DNA of 64,000 bases from NCBI GenBank assembly GCA_001692895.1, contig KV748190.1, positions 1,017,645 through 1,081,644 on the forward strand, read 5' to 3'. The notes beneath the pieces are model-generated. The model was not told the origin of the DNA and did not search any database. It saw only the letters and a program-made list of their open reading frames with translations. How positions within the stretch are numbered: position 1 is the stretch's first letter; every line of letters begins with the position of its first letter. Source of the stretch: Cenococcum geophilum 1.58 (taxonomy: Eukaryota > Ascomycota > Dothideomycetes > Gloniales > Gloniaceae). Of this stretch, positions 46,857 to 59,306 are shown in pieces. Position numbers and translations under genes: made by a program.

Positions 46857-47027
46857 TATTAGGGCACTAAGCAGGCTAATGGAATAATATATATAATGCT
46901 TTATAAGGAAGAATCTTAGGGGCTCGAAGGCCCCGAGAAGGTATCTACACGATGGCCCGCGCGCTGTCACGTGACACGCCGCTAAGCTCAAAGAGACTGC
47001 CCCAAGTACCCCCCCCCCCTACTAACA
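46857..47027 (-). repeat. Copia-2 5' LTR
   Basis: 171 bp from TATTAGGGCACTAAGC to CTACTAACA, less mutated than the other copy. An 80-codon open frame (46952-47194) runs from it into Copia-1A RT and is a junction artefact. Confidence 0.92.
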
Positions 47028-47032
47028 TTATC

Positions 47033-47980
47033 TTAGGAGACGACCAATTCTTAGCTCTTAAAGAAGATAAGCTAGTAAAGGTAAATCTTATAATAAAGCT
47101 AAAGAAAAGACTTAATTTAATAACACTATTGCTCTTTAATGGATGTATCCTTTCTATAAATGAGGATTCTATTGCTTTACGCCAGAAGGGTTAAGGTAAG
47201 AAGATTAATGTTATTAACGTTAATTCTCTAAAATAAGGATATATGGAATAATGCGCTCGCGGGGCTTATATTGCTTCTATCTGTTAACCTAAGGCTTCCT
47301 TTAATCTCTCTGTTGCCACCTAACACCAGGAATTAACTAAGGATAACGTTCTTGCTCTAAATAAGCGCCTTTTCTAGCAGATAAATTATCTCGACTAAGG
47401 GCTACTCTATATGCCTATTAATCTCCCTACCACTAAGATCTTTATATTTATTAATGGATCGTTTACTAATAATAAAGATTTTAGCTCTTAATTAGGATAT
47501 AAGATTATTATTACAAACAAATCTACTAGAGAGAATGACTTTATAATCTACGGCAACCTTATTTATTAGAGCTTAACTAAGAGTAAACGCGTTATTTAAA
47601 GCGTTCTAGCGTTAGAGATATACGGAATAGTTAGCGGAGTTAATATGGCAATTATAATTAGAACTACCCTTAAGATAATTACAGATCGACTTAAAATTCC
47701 CGCTATTCCTATAATTGTATACACCAACTTATACTCCCTTTATAAGTATTTAGTTAAGCTTAGCACCATAAAGAAGAAGCGTCTTATAATTAATATTATG
47801 GCACTTTAGCAATCCTATAAGTATTAAAAACTCTTTAAGATTTAATAAATTAATAGCTAAGATAACCCGGTAGATATAATAACAAAGGTAAACCTAAACA
47901 AGGCACTAGAGACATTCGTTAATATAAATACTCTATATATATAAGTTAAAGGTTAGGTTAAGAGGGAAATTTAGAAAAGT
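47033..47980 (+). pseudogene. Copia-1A pol, 3' part: end of RT and RNase H
   Basis: Continues the RT frame directly after the TSD: LGDDQFLALKEDKLVKVNLI. RNase H follows, with TTKIFIFINGSFTNNKDFSS, LGYKIIITNKSTRENDFII, IYQSLTKSKRVIQSVLALEI and QQINSQDNPVDIITKVNLNK as landmarks (stops read as Gln). In Copia RNase H the FxDxSFA-type start carries Asp; here FINGSF has Asn. The frame ends near 47950-47980. Confidence 0.82.
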
Positions 47981-47993
47981 TAAGATCTTATAG

Positions 47994-48303
47994 AACTTTA
48001 ACCGCCAGTTAAAGTTGTTTAATTAGTTAGATTTTTGCCAAGAGCGCCACGCCTAATTAATTTAGGTGGCGGTGTGGAGTTCTGCCGACGCCATTTGTTG
48101 ATCTAGCTAATTAGGATTTTCTATACCCGGCATAAAAAATTGCCATTGGCTTGCTTACTACTAGCGCCTTAGCGGCCCACTCGTCTTCGCGTTAACCCCC
48201 TAACACCCTTCCTTTTTTTCTTCTTCCCCTTAGCTTTGTACTTTTGTATAGTAGCAATCTATAAGTGTTTATAGATGGCAACTATAAAAAGAAGAGTTGC
48301 TAG
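47994..48303 (+). other. Copia-1A 3' untranslated region
   Basis: Begins with the palindromic module at 47994-48044 (also in Gypsy-1 at 15447-15500), followed by about 200 bp of nearly normal composition (GGTGGCGGTGTGGAGTTC near 48060) that is not RIP-altered. TTTTCTATACCCGGCAT is shared with Copia-1B near 58345. Confidence 0.6.
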
Positions 48304-48504
48304 TATTAGGAATAGGGTAAATTGCCATTATATGCGGCAAATTGCCGTTATATGAGGTAAGTTGCCGTCACGTATTGCCGCGGCACTAGCGTGGTAAGGA
48401 ACCTTAGGTTTCTTACCCTTCCCCTTTCTTGGAACAAAAACAATAATAATTATTATACTATCTACGAACCGTAGCTACGTGATATCCCCCTTATGTAACT
48501 AACA
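48304..48504 (+). repeat. Copia-1A 3' LTR
   Basis: 201 bp beginning TATTAGGAATAGGG and ending TGTAACTAACA. It is followed by ATATT. Confidence 0.93.
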
Positions 48505-51500
48505 ATATTATATTCTCTAGTTCTTACTAACTTACTATAGCTTTAATTTTCTTTAGGTCTATATTAATATAACTTAGTTTAATAATAAATCTAATAAAAT
48601 TAGTCTTCCTTATAAAGAACTTATATTTTTTAATTACTACTAGTATCTGTTTTTCTTATAGTCTCTTTAAAACCTATTTAATGTATTCTTTATACTCTTC
48701 CTTAGTTATTAAGTAGATATTATTATTATTAAGGTATGCTATAATAAACTTATTAAGGTATTCTCCTAATTTACTATTAATTTACTTCTAAAATGTTACT
48801 AGTATATTTATTAATCCGAATTATATAACTAATAGCTTATATAGTTCTTCCTTTAACCTAAAAGCTGCCTTTTATTTATTACCTTCCTTAATTCTAATCT
48901 AATAGTACGCCTATCTTAGATCTATTTTAATAAAGATTTACGCGTTACCTATTCGGTCCTAAATTTCACTAATTAAGGGTAAAGGATACCTATCCTTCCG
49001 AGTAATGCTATTTAACTATCTATAATTAATACATAGCCTAAGTTTTCCGTTCTTCTTTAGTACGAATAATACTAGATAACCTACTAATAACTATAATAGT
49101 TTAATATATCCCTTTTATAAGTTCTCTTAGATAAACTCTTTAAGTGCTTTTAACTCTTAAGTAAGCTTATAGGTTAAAAAAAACCTTAAACTTATTTCTG
49201 GTTCTAACTCTATTTTATAGTCCTATACTATATAATTTACTAGCTTTTTACTTTCTAGGCTCTATAGCTTCTTACTATACTTATAGTATCTCTTTAGTAT
49301 ATAACTTAAGCCTCGCTTAGTCTCTTTATATATTACTCCAACTTAGTACTATACTAATTTAGTTTGCTATTACATCTTATATTATTAAGTATCCCTAATA
49401 TTAACCTAACCTATAGTCTAATTAATTTTTGGATTATATTTCTATAACTAAGGCATTTCTAATACTGCCTTATCCCGTCCTAATAGTAGGATATTAAAAG
49501 ATATCTTAATTTGTCTCCCTTTAATAGTTATTTAAATAGGTCCTATTTTAAGGTTAATAATCCCTCCTCTATAGGCTATTAGATCTCCTAAAATTATAAC
49601 TAATAAGTAGGGTTATTCCTTCTACCTATAAAATAATCCTATTCTCTTAACTACTGCTAGTAAGATATAGTTCCGCATTACTTTACTATCTATTAGTGCT
49701 TTAAACTATTAATCTTACTAATTAACTTATAAATTTAGGTGTTATTCTTAAATTCCTTTAAGGGTCTAAGGCTTTACTACTGGCTCCCTCTAGTCCTATA
49801 GGCCTCTACTTTTTCTAACTTTTAGCTACTTAATTCTATTACGCTTGGCTCGCTCTTTAGCGAATACTTAGTTTACTTTTTATCCTCTATATACTATAGA
49901 CACGTATTCTCTAAGTATTTCTATTACTACCACCCGTTTAAGCATTCTTCTATAAGGAATTTTTTTAGTTAAAGTATTAAGTTTCCTAACTCCTAAACTT
50001 TTATTAGATGCTATCTGTATATATACTTAGTATTTTTATACTATCGCTTATCTAGCGCCTAATATATCCTTATAGGGTATTTCTAATTCTTTTCTTTTAG
50101 ATTCTTATCTATTTTATCTATTTTATCTATATATATAATCCATAATAGCGTATAGTGTGCTAGGTACTTTAGGTTAACTCTTAACTCGTTTTTATTTTTA
50201 AGTTTAAACCTTTATTATATTAATCTGAATATTATAACTTTATTTATAGGTATTAAGATATATCTTTTACTTTTTTAGTCCTCTAATTGTTTCTTTAAAT
50301 CTTTTAATATTATAATTAAGGCTCCTTTAATATAAGTTATAGCCTTTTCTGTAATTAGATAATCTTAGATAACTTACTTATTTAACTATATATAGAAATC
50401 TTCCTACTTATTATTATGTCGTTGCCTATACCACTTTTAGTATAGCTGCTAGAGTATATATAGCTTATCTATAAGGAAGTATCTTCTTATTACTATATTG
50501 TAATAGCCTTTTATATATTGTTCTTTAAACCTAATAGGGATTTCTAAATCCTCTTTATCTTCTAGTTTAGTAAGCTACTTAGCTCTTAACGTGCCTGCCC
50601 TAAGCCTATTAGTAATTCTTTATATAGGTACTCTGTCCCTTATATAACTTAGTATACTAGATCTTTAGTCTAGTTTCTGTTCCTACTATATAAGGATTCT
50701 CTATTTAAATTTCTCTATATTTTCTTTTAGTTTTTGCCTTATAAGTAGATCCTTAAAGTCTTTTTACTTCTTAATCTTAGTTTATTTAATAGTCCTTATT
50801 TATATTTAAAAATCTTAGTTCTATAGGATTCTTAATTCTAAGCTTACTTCTTTCTTAAGCTTAGCTCCAGCCTTAGTCTAACTAGGCTTTTACGGTGTTC
50901 TTATCTTATCTTAAGAGTCTTAAATCTTACTTATCTTGTCTTAAGAATCTTATACCTTTAGGAAACTTTATCCTAAGCTTATTTATATATTACTAAACTA
51001 AGCCATTACTTTGCTTTATCGGTTATCGTCCGTTATAGGTCCTTAAGCTTATCTTATCTTATCTTAAAAATCTTAAGCCTTTAGCCTTTTGCCTTTATTA
51101 AGTGCCGAAATAGTTTATTATTCTACTTCTCTTGCGTCTTATAAAGCGATAGATATTGTGTCTAGTAGGGTCTTAATCCCTATTAGTGTTCCCTATTCTA
51201 TAGTGGAATTATTATTTACCTCTTTTATAATATCTCTAAGGTCTATATATTCTTAGTAAGCTGCCCTTATTACCTTATTGTTACTAAATATTTTACCTAT
51301 ATTAAATTTATTGTCCTTAATGTCCGATCTATAAGATAGTTTATTAGTTCCTCTAAACTCTAATAATTTTAGCTCCTATGGCTAATAGCTTACGTCGTAC
51401 TTAGCGTCCTTATAAATTTAGTATACATTATTATAATAAAACGCAAAACTCTTAATTAAATATTCTTTTGTTCCTTATAGTATATTATTATCCCTCTATA

Positions 51501-52638
51501 TATATATATCGTCTACTAGTCTTATTCCTTTTACTATATAGTAACTCTAACTACTTCTATAGTCTTTAACGTAATAACCCTATTTTCCGCAATTTATATA
51601 AGCCCCTTTTTAAACCTATTTTTTGTATTATAGAGTCTGCCTAAACGTCTTCTGCTACTAAGACCCCTAGTTTAGCCTCTACTCCTTAGACCTTTAATTA
51701 CTTAATTCTTATCCTCTAGGTTTTTATAGTCGTTAATTTTATTTTTTATTTTCTTTAGTACTACTTAGGTCTATTAGCTTTGCGCTATACTATAGTTTCT
51801 AATTTTAACTTTATTATTGCGTGCCCTATGCCTTATATAACTATAGAACTTTATCCTAACCCTTCTTAGTCTACTCTCTTTAGTAAATCCTATTATTAAT
51901 CTTAATTGCTTAATTAATTAAATCCCTAAGAGTATCCGCATCTTCTATTAGGATAATTATATCCTAAACTTTTACTTTAAGTCCCTGCTTATACTGTGCT
52001 ATAAGCGCCTTATTATTCTATTTAACCTATATTGCTAATATTTAAAACTACGTCGTGTATTTAATTGCTAAAGTCCTTTATACTAGGTTTTAAAGTTTTC
52101 TTTTTACCATAGTGGTTACCTCTAGGTCTTTAAATATTTATATTAATTATTCTATAAACCCGTTCTAACTTAAGAATATATACTATACCTCCTAGTTAGT
52201 AGTTATTATACCATACTTCTATACCTCCATAAGGTAAGATTTAAACTACTTAAGTACTCTTCCTATTAAGAATAGTTTTGCGTAAGCAACTTAATCAATA
52301 GGCGTTTCTAGCTTTACTCCTTCCTACGTAACCTTAAAGTATATTTATATAAGAAATCCCTTAAGCTTTAACTTCTCCCCTAAGAATCGCTTAATTAAGG
52401 GTAACTTAACCTTAGCTACTTTAATCCCATTAATCCTTTCTTTAAGTATCCTATTATTGTCTATTAATTAATTAACTATTTCTTATAGCTGTCTAATAGT
52501 AACTAGTTGCGAGTTAGTATCTGCTATACTAGTGTTATTACTTAATCCTAAGGTAGTTGCCACTATAGACGCCGTTATAGCTGCTGCTTTTAGTAGTATA
52601 TTATTTAACTTCCTTTACTATAACCTTAGTAGTAAATA
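48505..52638 (-). pseudogene. Gypsy-3 pol 5' part and gag
   Basis: Collinear with Gypsy-2 22690-26990. On the minus strand, from right to left, it has a gag that starts near 52600, a knuckle region near 51590, the spacer/protease region, then RT up to 48505. 48700-48760 holds the same RT active-site region as Gypsy-2 (AATAATATTATT-type Asn codons where YLDD is expected). Nearly all Gln and Trp codons are stops. Slightly more TA-rich than Gypsy-2, implying more RIP or greater age. Confidence 0.8.
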
Positions 52639-52711
52639 TATAACAAAGCCTTGTAGGAAATACTACGGTAAACTTATTAATAGGCTAGGTATATAGGTAT
52701 AGAATAGTTAA
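52639..52711 (-). repeat. Gypsy-3 5' LTR, outer piece
   Basis: 73 bp from TATAACAAAGCC to GTTAA, cut by Copia-1B. It continues at 58768-59051 and 59240-59301. Confidence 0.88.
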
Positions 52712-52900
52712 TGTCAGGAATGAGGCAATTTGCCGTCACGTGATGGCAAGTTGCCATCACGTGTCGCCGCGGCACTAGCGTGGCGAGGAGCCTTAAGCTC
52801 CTCGCCCTTCCTTATTCCAATTAAAAAAGCTTTATTAACCAACATCACTGTAACCCTACTTGAGTAGTCGTTATTAGTGAGTCACCCTATGTAACTAATA
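52712..52900 (+). repeat. Copia-1B 5' LTR
   Basis: 189 bp beginning TGTCAGGAATGAGGC and ending GTAACTAATA. Little RIP is visible. Confidence 0.9.
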
Positions 52901-53289
52901 CTGATTAGTGGTTAAATATATAGTTAACTATAGAGCAGCTAGGTTTTTAAATAGAAGAGATAGTTTTGTATAGGGGTGCTATATGCGCTTATATGGAATG
53001 GATCCCGGCAATACCGTGCTACCTTAAACTTGTGGAAAACTAGTAATAAAAGTGTTACTAAGTACTAGGAGATACTAAGTTGCGTTTATTATATAGAATA
53101 ACCGTATTTATAAAGATTTGGTTAAGTACTTTAGGTTAGAAGTATTACTAAACCTAAGGTCCTAAGTTAATGTCTAAAACGCGTTAAATAATATCTTAAA
53201 TTGCCTACCTCTTAATAGTAAACCTACAAGATCCTATAAAACCGAAAATCCTACCTACCTTCAATATACGACACCCCGTTAATTTTATA

Positions 53290-56200
53290 CCTACTATAGC
53301 GTTAACCTACTTAAAGAAGTATAAGGAAGATATTAACCTAAAGATATAGAATAAAGCTATAATTAACCTTATAAACGCTAATAAACAAGACTTAAATGGA
53401 TTTTTATTATACCGTATAGCATATTATAAGGATAGTAAATACAATAATACCGCGCTATAGGAATGTATAAAGGAGGACTTTATTAAATAGATAAAGGAAA
53501 TATAGGCCCCTATAAATAAGGATATCGTATAGAACTTCCATAACTTCCTTTAGAAGAATAGAGTATTTATCCCTAAGGACGGGGGTACTATTAAAGATAA
53601 TATTTAGGAGCAGGTTCTTAACGCAAAAGAAGAGCACGAATGGACTGTATAAGAGATTAAGCACTAACTACGTACTATAAGGAAGCTTAACTTACAATAG
53701 AATCCAAGTAATATACTATAAGAGACGCGTTCTAATTCCATTACTCTAGGCATAAGTTCTTCCGTTCTATATCTATTACCTCTACCTCTATTTTTAGTTC
53801 CCTAGAATCCACTAATTTAACCTATAACTTTAACTACTACCTCTTAATACGAGTAAGTATAAGATCCCCTTGCTTCGCAATCTATTAACCTTTAGACTCT
53901 ACCAACTAAACCTACGTCCCCACTATAGCCTGCAATGCAACTCTTACCTCCTCTATCTTAATCTTAAATCAGAGGTAGTTTAAAATTGCTTATAGAGCTT
54001 ATAAAGCTCTATTTAGATTAGGAGAAGAAGTTTAGCAGGGAATTATACAATATTCTTAATTTGAAACTACGTATCTTCTATAACTATTGCTAGAAGGTAA
54101 AAATAGAGTCTAATTAATACTATAACGTCTATTCTGTTATACTTAAGGGCCGAGCTAGTACCTTCTATTATAATCGTTTGGTAGGAAAAGGATATAATTT
54201 TAACCGTATAATATATAAGTTAAAATGCTACTTTAAAATAGAAGAGAATAAGTAGCAGTATATATTAGAATAGAGAGAGACTACCTTTCTAAGGATTATT
54301 ACTATAAACCTAGGTGTCCCTTAGCTTAATTATCTTTAAAAGTTCTTTAATTAACTTTAAATAATTTAGCGTGGTTTATCCAAATTATATTAAGAGGACT
54401 TTAGCCTATATAATTAAGTTATTAGCGTATATTAAGGTGTTAAAGAATATAACCTTACTCTCTTTAATCCTACAAATACTTATAAAGGAGTGTGTGCTTA
54501 ATTAAGATCTTCTATTAGCACCGCTCTACACTCTTAAGAAGTATAGTAATTTAACGCCTAACTCTAACCTACTTTAATTAACCCGCCTAACTAATATAAT
54601 TATAACTGGACTAATTAAATATATAGTAGCCGGGGTAGGCAATACGGTAAAGGGTACAATTAACGACTATAAGGTAAAGGTAGAGGTCCTCGTGGAGGTT
54701 TATTTTAAAGTAATCGCTAGAAGAAGTACTACGTTTATAAAAAACTAAATTGCTAGTTAACTAGGCATTCTCTTAATAAATAAAAGGAGGTATATAATAA
54801 GTTCCGCTAAAGTATAAGAAATGTTAAAAATTATAAGGTTACTACGGCCTACTTCTAAAGCTTCCTAGTTTAATATAAAGGCGTAGAAGATCTTAAGGGT
54901 AAGGTTAATGAGGCTAAATAGCTCCTTATAGATATAGAAATTAAAAAGTACTTACCTAACTAATACTTCACTAAGTATGGTAAGGTAGATAGTATATAAA
55001 CTATTACTATTCTTAATAACTAATCTACACTCTATTTTACTACGAAGTTAGATATCTTTAATAAGCTAAGGGAGAGTTCCACATTCTTCTTTAATAACAG
55101 ATACTCGGCGAACGTCTTCTATAGTATTATGCTAGATACTAGAGCCACAGGAGTATCTATAGTAGGAGAACTTTAAGTTCGAGCCCTTTAGTAGCTTAAT
55201 AGCTCTATTTAGATTAACTATTTAATAGTAGGCCAACACACGATTTGTTTTAGCAAGGGTACTACAATCTCTATTGGCACAATTAGGGTCTAAACCCCCT
55301 TAGAGTATATTACCTTTTACGTTATTTCTACGAATACCCTATTTCTATTTTACATTAGAGATATAAATAAATTAGGCGTTAAGCTTAATAACCTTAAGAA
55401 TATACTCATTTAGGGAGATAATTAGGTGCCCGTTATACGCAAGTAGAATTACCCCTAGTTACTCCTTTATTAACTAGAAAAGAGTATTACTTAAAGCTAT
55501 TTAACTAAGTTAGAGTTACGTTAACTATACCGTCGTTTTAGCCACCTATCCGTTTACTAATTACTTAGGGTTCTTTAGCGGGTAGGCTATAAAGTTAAGG
55601 TTAAGGTAATTAAGCATCTTATAAAGTACTACTATTAATGCCAAATAAACTAGAAGTCCCCTAGCCGATTTAAGTTTACCCTTAAAGATAACTATAACTT
55701 TAACTTCTATATCATTGTTAACGTTATATATCTTAGTAGCAAGCCAGTACTCCAAATTATTAACTTCTTAACCTCCTTCTAAGCCGCACAATTCTTAAAG
55801 GATATATTAGCTAGGAACGTATAGGATACCCTTTAATTATACTAGATTAATATCTACCTAGGACCCCCTAATTAAATCGTCTATAATATAGAAAAGAACT
55901 TCTTATTTATAGAGTTTTAATAATAAATAAAGGCAATAGCAATTAAGGTTAAGGAAGTCCCTATTAAGGCATATAATAATATTAGAAAAGTAGAATAATA
56001 TTACGCGCTATTACGCCGCATATATAAGATTATCTCTTTAGAACTAGAGGACGCTAGCAAAGAACTTACCTTGCAAATAACTATTAAAGCTATTAATAAT
56101 TCCGCTAGCCTAAATAGACTTATACCTACATTACTAGTCTTTAACGCCTACCCTTAAATAACTAATAATTCTCTACTATCTCCCTCCGTTGTATAATAAG

Positions 56201-58270
56201 CTAAGGCTATTTATAAGGCAATAAAGAAGGTATAATATCTCTACGCTATACGCTAGGTCAACAACGCACTAGGAATAAGAAATGGCCCAAATACCTTAAC
56301 TACGCTTAATCTGCCACTTTAGTCTAAGGTACGCGTATAGCGTAAAAAGGGAGGATAGTTAGGCCCACATTAACTTATTATAATTAATAGTTAAACTTAT
56401 ACTATTTAGATGCCTCACAGACCTACTTAATTCCATTTAACTGTTATTAAGCCTTACTATAAAGATAATAGTTTTAAGCCTTTACAGGATACTATAGAAG
56501 ATACTCTAAAAAAGAGCCACGATTAATATGCTCTAGAAGGCGACCATAATCCTAATATAATTGTAGTAGATACGCCGCAACTATAACGCGGTAGAGGTTG
56601 CCCAAAGGGATCATAAAATCACTAACATCTTATTAATTTTAAAGAGTAATTTATTACCGCTATTAAGAATAGAGTTAAGCTATTAATGGCCTTTATAACA
56701 GCTAAGGAGAAGGCTAACTTTAAACTCGCAAAACAGCTTTAAAAGGAAGGTTATATTATAACTCCAGGAGCTCCTTTCTAAGCATCCAATAAGTAGGAGA
56801 TCGATAGTCTTATTATAAAAGGGGTTTTTAAATTTAAGAAGTATAACCCTACTAAGTTTAATAAAGTTCGCATCTTTAAGTTAAGAATAGTTAACAAGAT
56901 TAAAGGTAAAGCTACTAACGCCCTATTTAAGAAATTAAGGCTTATTATCTAAGGCTATAACAATAATAGTAAGAAGGTAATTCTTACATAATCTCCCACG
57001 ATTTAACGAGCCAGTTAGTAAGTTATTATTATACTAGCTCCCTCCCTAATAAAGAATAAAATAGTAGTCTATCTATAAGATATTACTTAGGCCTATACCT
57101 AATTAGAGACGCACCTTTAGCGCTTAATATTAGTATACCTTCTAGAGTAAATTCGCCACTAATACTCCAAAGATACAATTATGGTTGTGCTTAAGCTATT
57201 ATATAAAATCGCAGAGGCAGGAACTTACTAGTGGGTTACCTATAGCAAGCACTATAAAGAGAAGCTTTTAATAACTACTTCTATATTTAATTTATGCTTT
57301 CTTATTATAACTACAGGAACTTTATTTAGAATTATCGGCATGTAAACCAATAATATAATTATCTTAGAAGATAACTAATTCTTAGCTCTTAAAGAAGACG
57401 AGCTAGTAAAGGTAAATCTTATAGCAAAGCCAAAGGAAAAGCTTAATTTAATAACACTATTACTCTTTAATAAATATATCCTCTCCCTAAATAAGGATTC
57501 CATTGCTTTATACTAGAAGGGTTAAGGTAAGAAGATTAACGTTATTAACGTTAATTCTCTAAAATAAGGATATGTAGAGCAACGCGCTTATAGAGCTTAT
57601 ATTACTTCTATCTGTTAACCTAAGGCTTTATTTAATCTCTCTATTACCGCTTAATACTAGAAACTAACTAAAAATAACGTCCTTACCCTAAATAAGCGTC
57701 TCTTCTAGCAAATAAACCATCTTAACTAGGGACTACTCTACGTGCCTATTAATCTTCCTACCACTAAGCTCTTTATATTTATTAATAAATCGTTTATAAA
57801 TAATAAAGATTTTAGCTCCTAGCTAGGATATAAGATTATTATTACAAACAAATCTACTAGAGAGAATAACTTTATAATCTATAGTAATCTTATCTATTAG
57901 AGCTTAACTAAGAGTAAGCGCGTTACTTAAAGCGTTCTAGCGTTAGAGATATATAGAATAGTTAGCGGAGTTAATATAGTAATTACAATTAGAACTACCC
58001 TAAAGATAATTATAGATTAACTTAAACTTCCTATTATCCCTATAATCGTATATACCGACTTATACTCCCTCTATAAGTACTTAGTTAAGCTTAGTACTAT
58101 AAAGGAGAAGCGCCTTATAATTAATATTATAGCACTTCATTAATCCTATAAACGGTAAAAACTCTTTAAGATTTAATAAATTAACGGTTAAGATAACCTA
58201 GTAGATGTAATAATAAAGGTAAACCTAAATAAGGCTCTAGAAACGTTTATTAATACAAATACTTTACGCG
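53290..58270 (+). pseudogene. Copia-1B gag-pol
   Basis: Gag begins near 53291 with LTYLKKYKEDINLK and NKQDLNGFLLYRIAYYKDSK, as in Copia-1C. Pol matches Copia-1A block by block: pre-integrase near 55510, integrase 55640-55960, KYNPTKFNKVRIFKLRIVN near 56840 in the RT, and the active site MQTNNIIIL near 57340 (TDD to TNN). RNase H is at 57770-58230 (LGYKIIITNKSTRENNFII, YQSLTKSKRVTQSVLALEI). Because Copia-2 is absent here, it shows the uninterrupted sequence at the Copia-2 target (ATTATCTTAGAAGATAA). Dense TAG/TAA stops; non-functional. Confidence 0.86.
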
Positions 58271-58594
58271 TATAAGTTAAAGGTTAGGTTAAAAGGGAGT
58301 AAGAGTATAACGCTCTATAGACCCTAATTTTAACTAGCCAATTAGGATTTTCTATACCCGGCATGGAAAATCGCTATTAGCTCGCTTATAGCTAGCGCCT
58401 TAGCGGCCCTAACGGCCCTAATATAATATCTACCTATAACTCCTTAGTAAGAAAGCACCACGTGCTAAGAGGCAAATTTTAGGATAGCGAGACTTATATT
58501 ACAATAGCAATAGTAAGTAAGGAGGATCCATATTTATTATAATAGTTAAGCAGTATTTATATATAGAGGGCAACTACAAAAGAAGAGTTGCCAG

Positions 58595-58762
58595 TGTTGG
58601 GAATGAGGCAAGTTGCCATCACGTGTTGCCGCGGCACTAGCGTGGCAAGGAGCCTTAAGCTCCTCGCCCTTCCTTATTCCAATCAAAAAAGCTTTATCAA
58701 CCAACATCACTGTAACCCTACTCGAGTAGTCGTTATTGGTAAGTCACCCTATGTGACTAATA
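58595..58762 (+). repeat. Copia-1B 3' LTR
   Basis: 168 bp beginning TGTTGGGAATGAGGC and ending TGTGACTAATA. It is followed by GTTAA. Confidence 0.9.
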
Positions 58763-58767
58763 GTTAA

Positions 58768-59301
58768 TAACGTAAATATAACTAGTAGAGTAGTTACCTA
58801 ATAGATTAACTCTAATTATATTCTGAGATTTACTATAAAGAAGAGAAACTATTAGTAGAGACCATACGTCCTTAAATATATAACTCCTCCCTATAGTAAA
58901 GGGTTTAGTACATTAGTATATTAGTACGTTAGTACGTTACGTTCCTATATTCCTACGTTTTTACGTTTTAAACTTATAACGTAACCAGTTATATAACTTA
59001 GCTACCCCTTATTCTATAGCTTGATCAGTTCCAGCGCCTCCTGTACTATCTTGTTACGGCACCGTAACGGATCTAGTTAGGGGGCTCGCTTGAGCCTTGG
59101 CAAATGTATATAGACGTGTCCTTTTCCACCTTCTGCTCCTTATCTTGATATCTGGGTCCATAGACATTCCAATTGTACAGGCTTGCATACGTTCATTACG
59201 GCGCTCGTGCCTCGATTGACTGAGTCGCTGTGACAATCTTAACTAACCCGTTTATATCTTTCCTTAATAGTCGTACTACTGCTAATATAAGGTCTGTAAC
59301 A
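58768..59301 (-). repeat. Gypsy-3 5' LTR, inner pieces
   Basis: 58768-59051 and 59240-59301, separated by a solo LTR. They match the left LTR from about 28031 to 28380. The right end is GGTCTGTAACA followed by CTAAT. Confidence 0.88.
59052..59235 (+). mobile_element. Solo LTR 1, Gypsy-1-related
   Basis: 184 bp from TGTTACGGCACCG to GTCGCTGTGACA, inserted in the Gypsy-3 LTR. Both flanks carry ATCT (59048-59051 and 59236-59239). Counting 4 bp restores the host LTR to exactly 419 bp. The ends resemble the Gypsy-1 LTR (TGTTACGGCAC, GATTGACTAAGTCGCT). It has normal CpA/TpG content. Confidence 0.82.
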
Positions 59302-59306
59302 CTAAT

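Larger units (their letters stand above)
41613..47027 (-). mobile_element. Copia-2: Ty1/Copia element inside Copia-1A, flanked by TTATC
   Basis: LTRs of 172 bp (41613-41784) and 171 bp (46857-47027), differing by one C in a poly-C tract. TSD TTATC at 41608-41612 and 47028-47032. Gag and pol are on the minus strand. Length 5,415 bp. RIP-altered but less so than Copia-1A. Confidence 0.93.
37098..48504 (+). mobile_element. Copia-1A: Ty1/Copia element, flanked by ATATT, carrying Copia-2
   Basis: 201-bp LTRs at 37098-37298 and 48304-48504, with TSD ATATT at 37093-37097 and 48505-48509. The polyprotein is in Copia order on the plus strand. Without Copia-2 it is about 5.99 kb, matching Copia-1B (6.05 kb). 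Confidence 0.93.
52712..58762 (+). mobile_element. Copia-1B: full-length Ty1/Copia, flanked by GTTAA
   Basis: LTRs at 52712-52900 (189 bp) and 58595-58762 (168 bp). The 21-bp difference is a partial duplication around GCCGTCACGTGATGGC in the 5' copy. TSD GTTAA at 52707-52711 and 58763-58767, in the Gypsy-3 right LTR. Collinear with Copia-1A in pol and with Copia-1C in LTR and leader. Confidence 0.92.
27962..59301 (-). mobile_element. Gypsy-3: chromovirus related to Gypsy-2, flanked by CTAAT, heavily interrupted
   Basis: Outer TSD CTAAT at 27957-27961 and 59302-59306. The left LTR is 419 bp (27962-28380). The right LTR (52639-59301) is interrupted by Copia-1B and a solo LTR, and its three pieces (52639-52711, 58768-59051, 59240-59301) also add up to 419 bp. 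The body is interrupted by a LINE and by Copia-1A. With the insertions removed it is about 7.76 kb and collinear with Gypsy-2. Confidence 0.9.

Noticed and set aside
46952..47194. 80-codon open frame on the plus strand
   Set aside because: It starts in the Copia-2 LTR and runs into Copia-1A RT; it is a junction artefact, not a gene.
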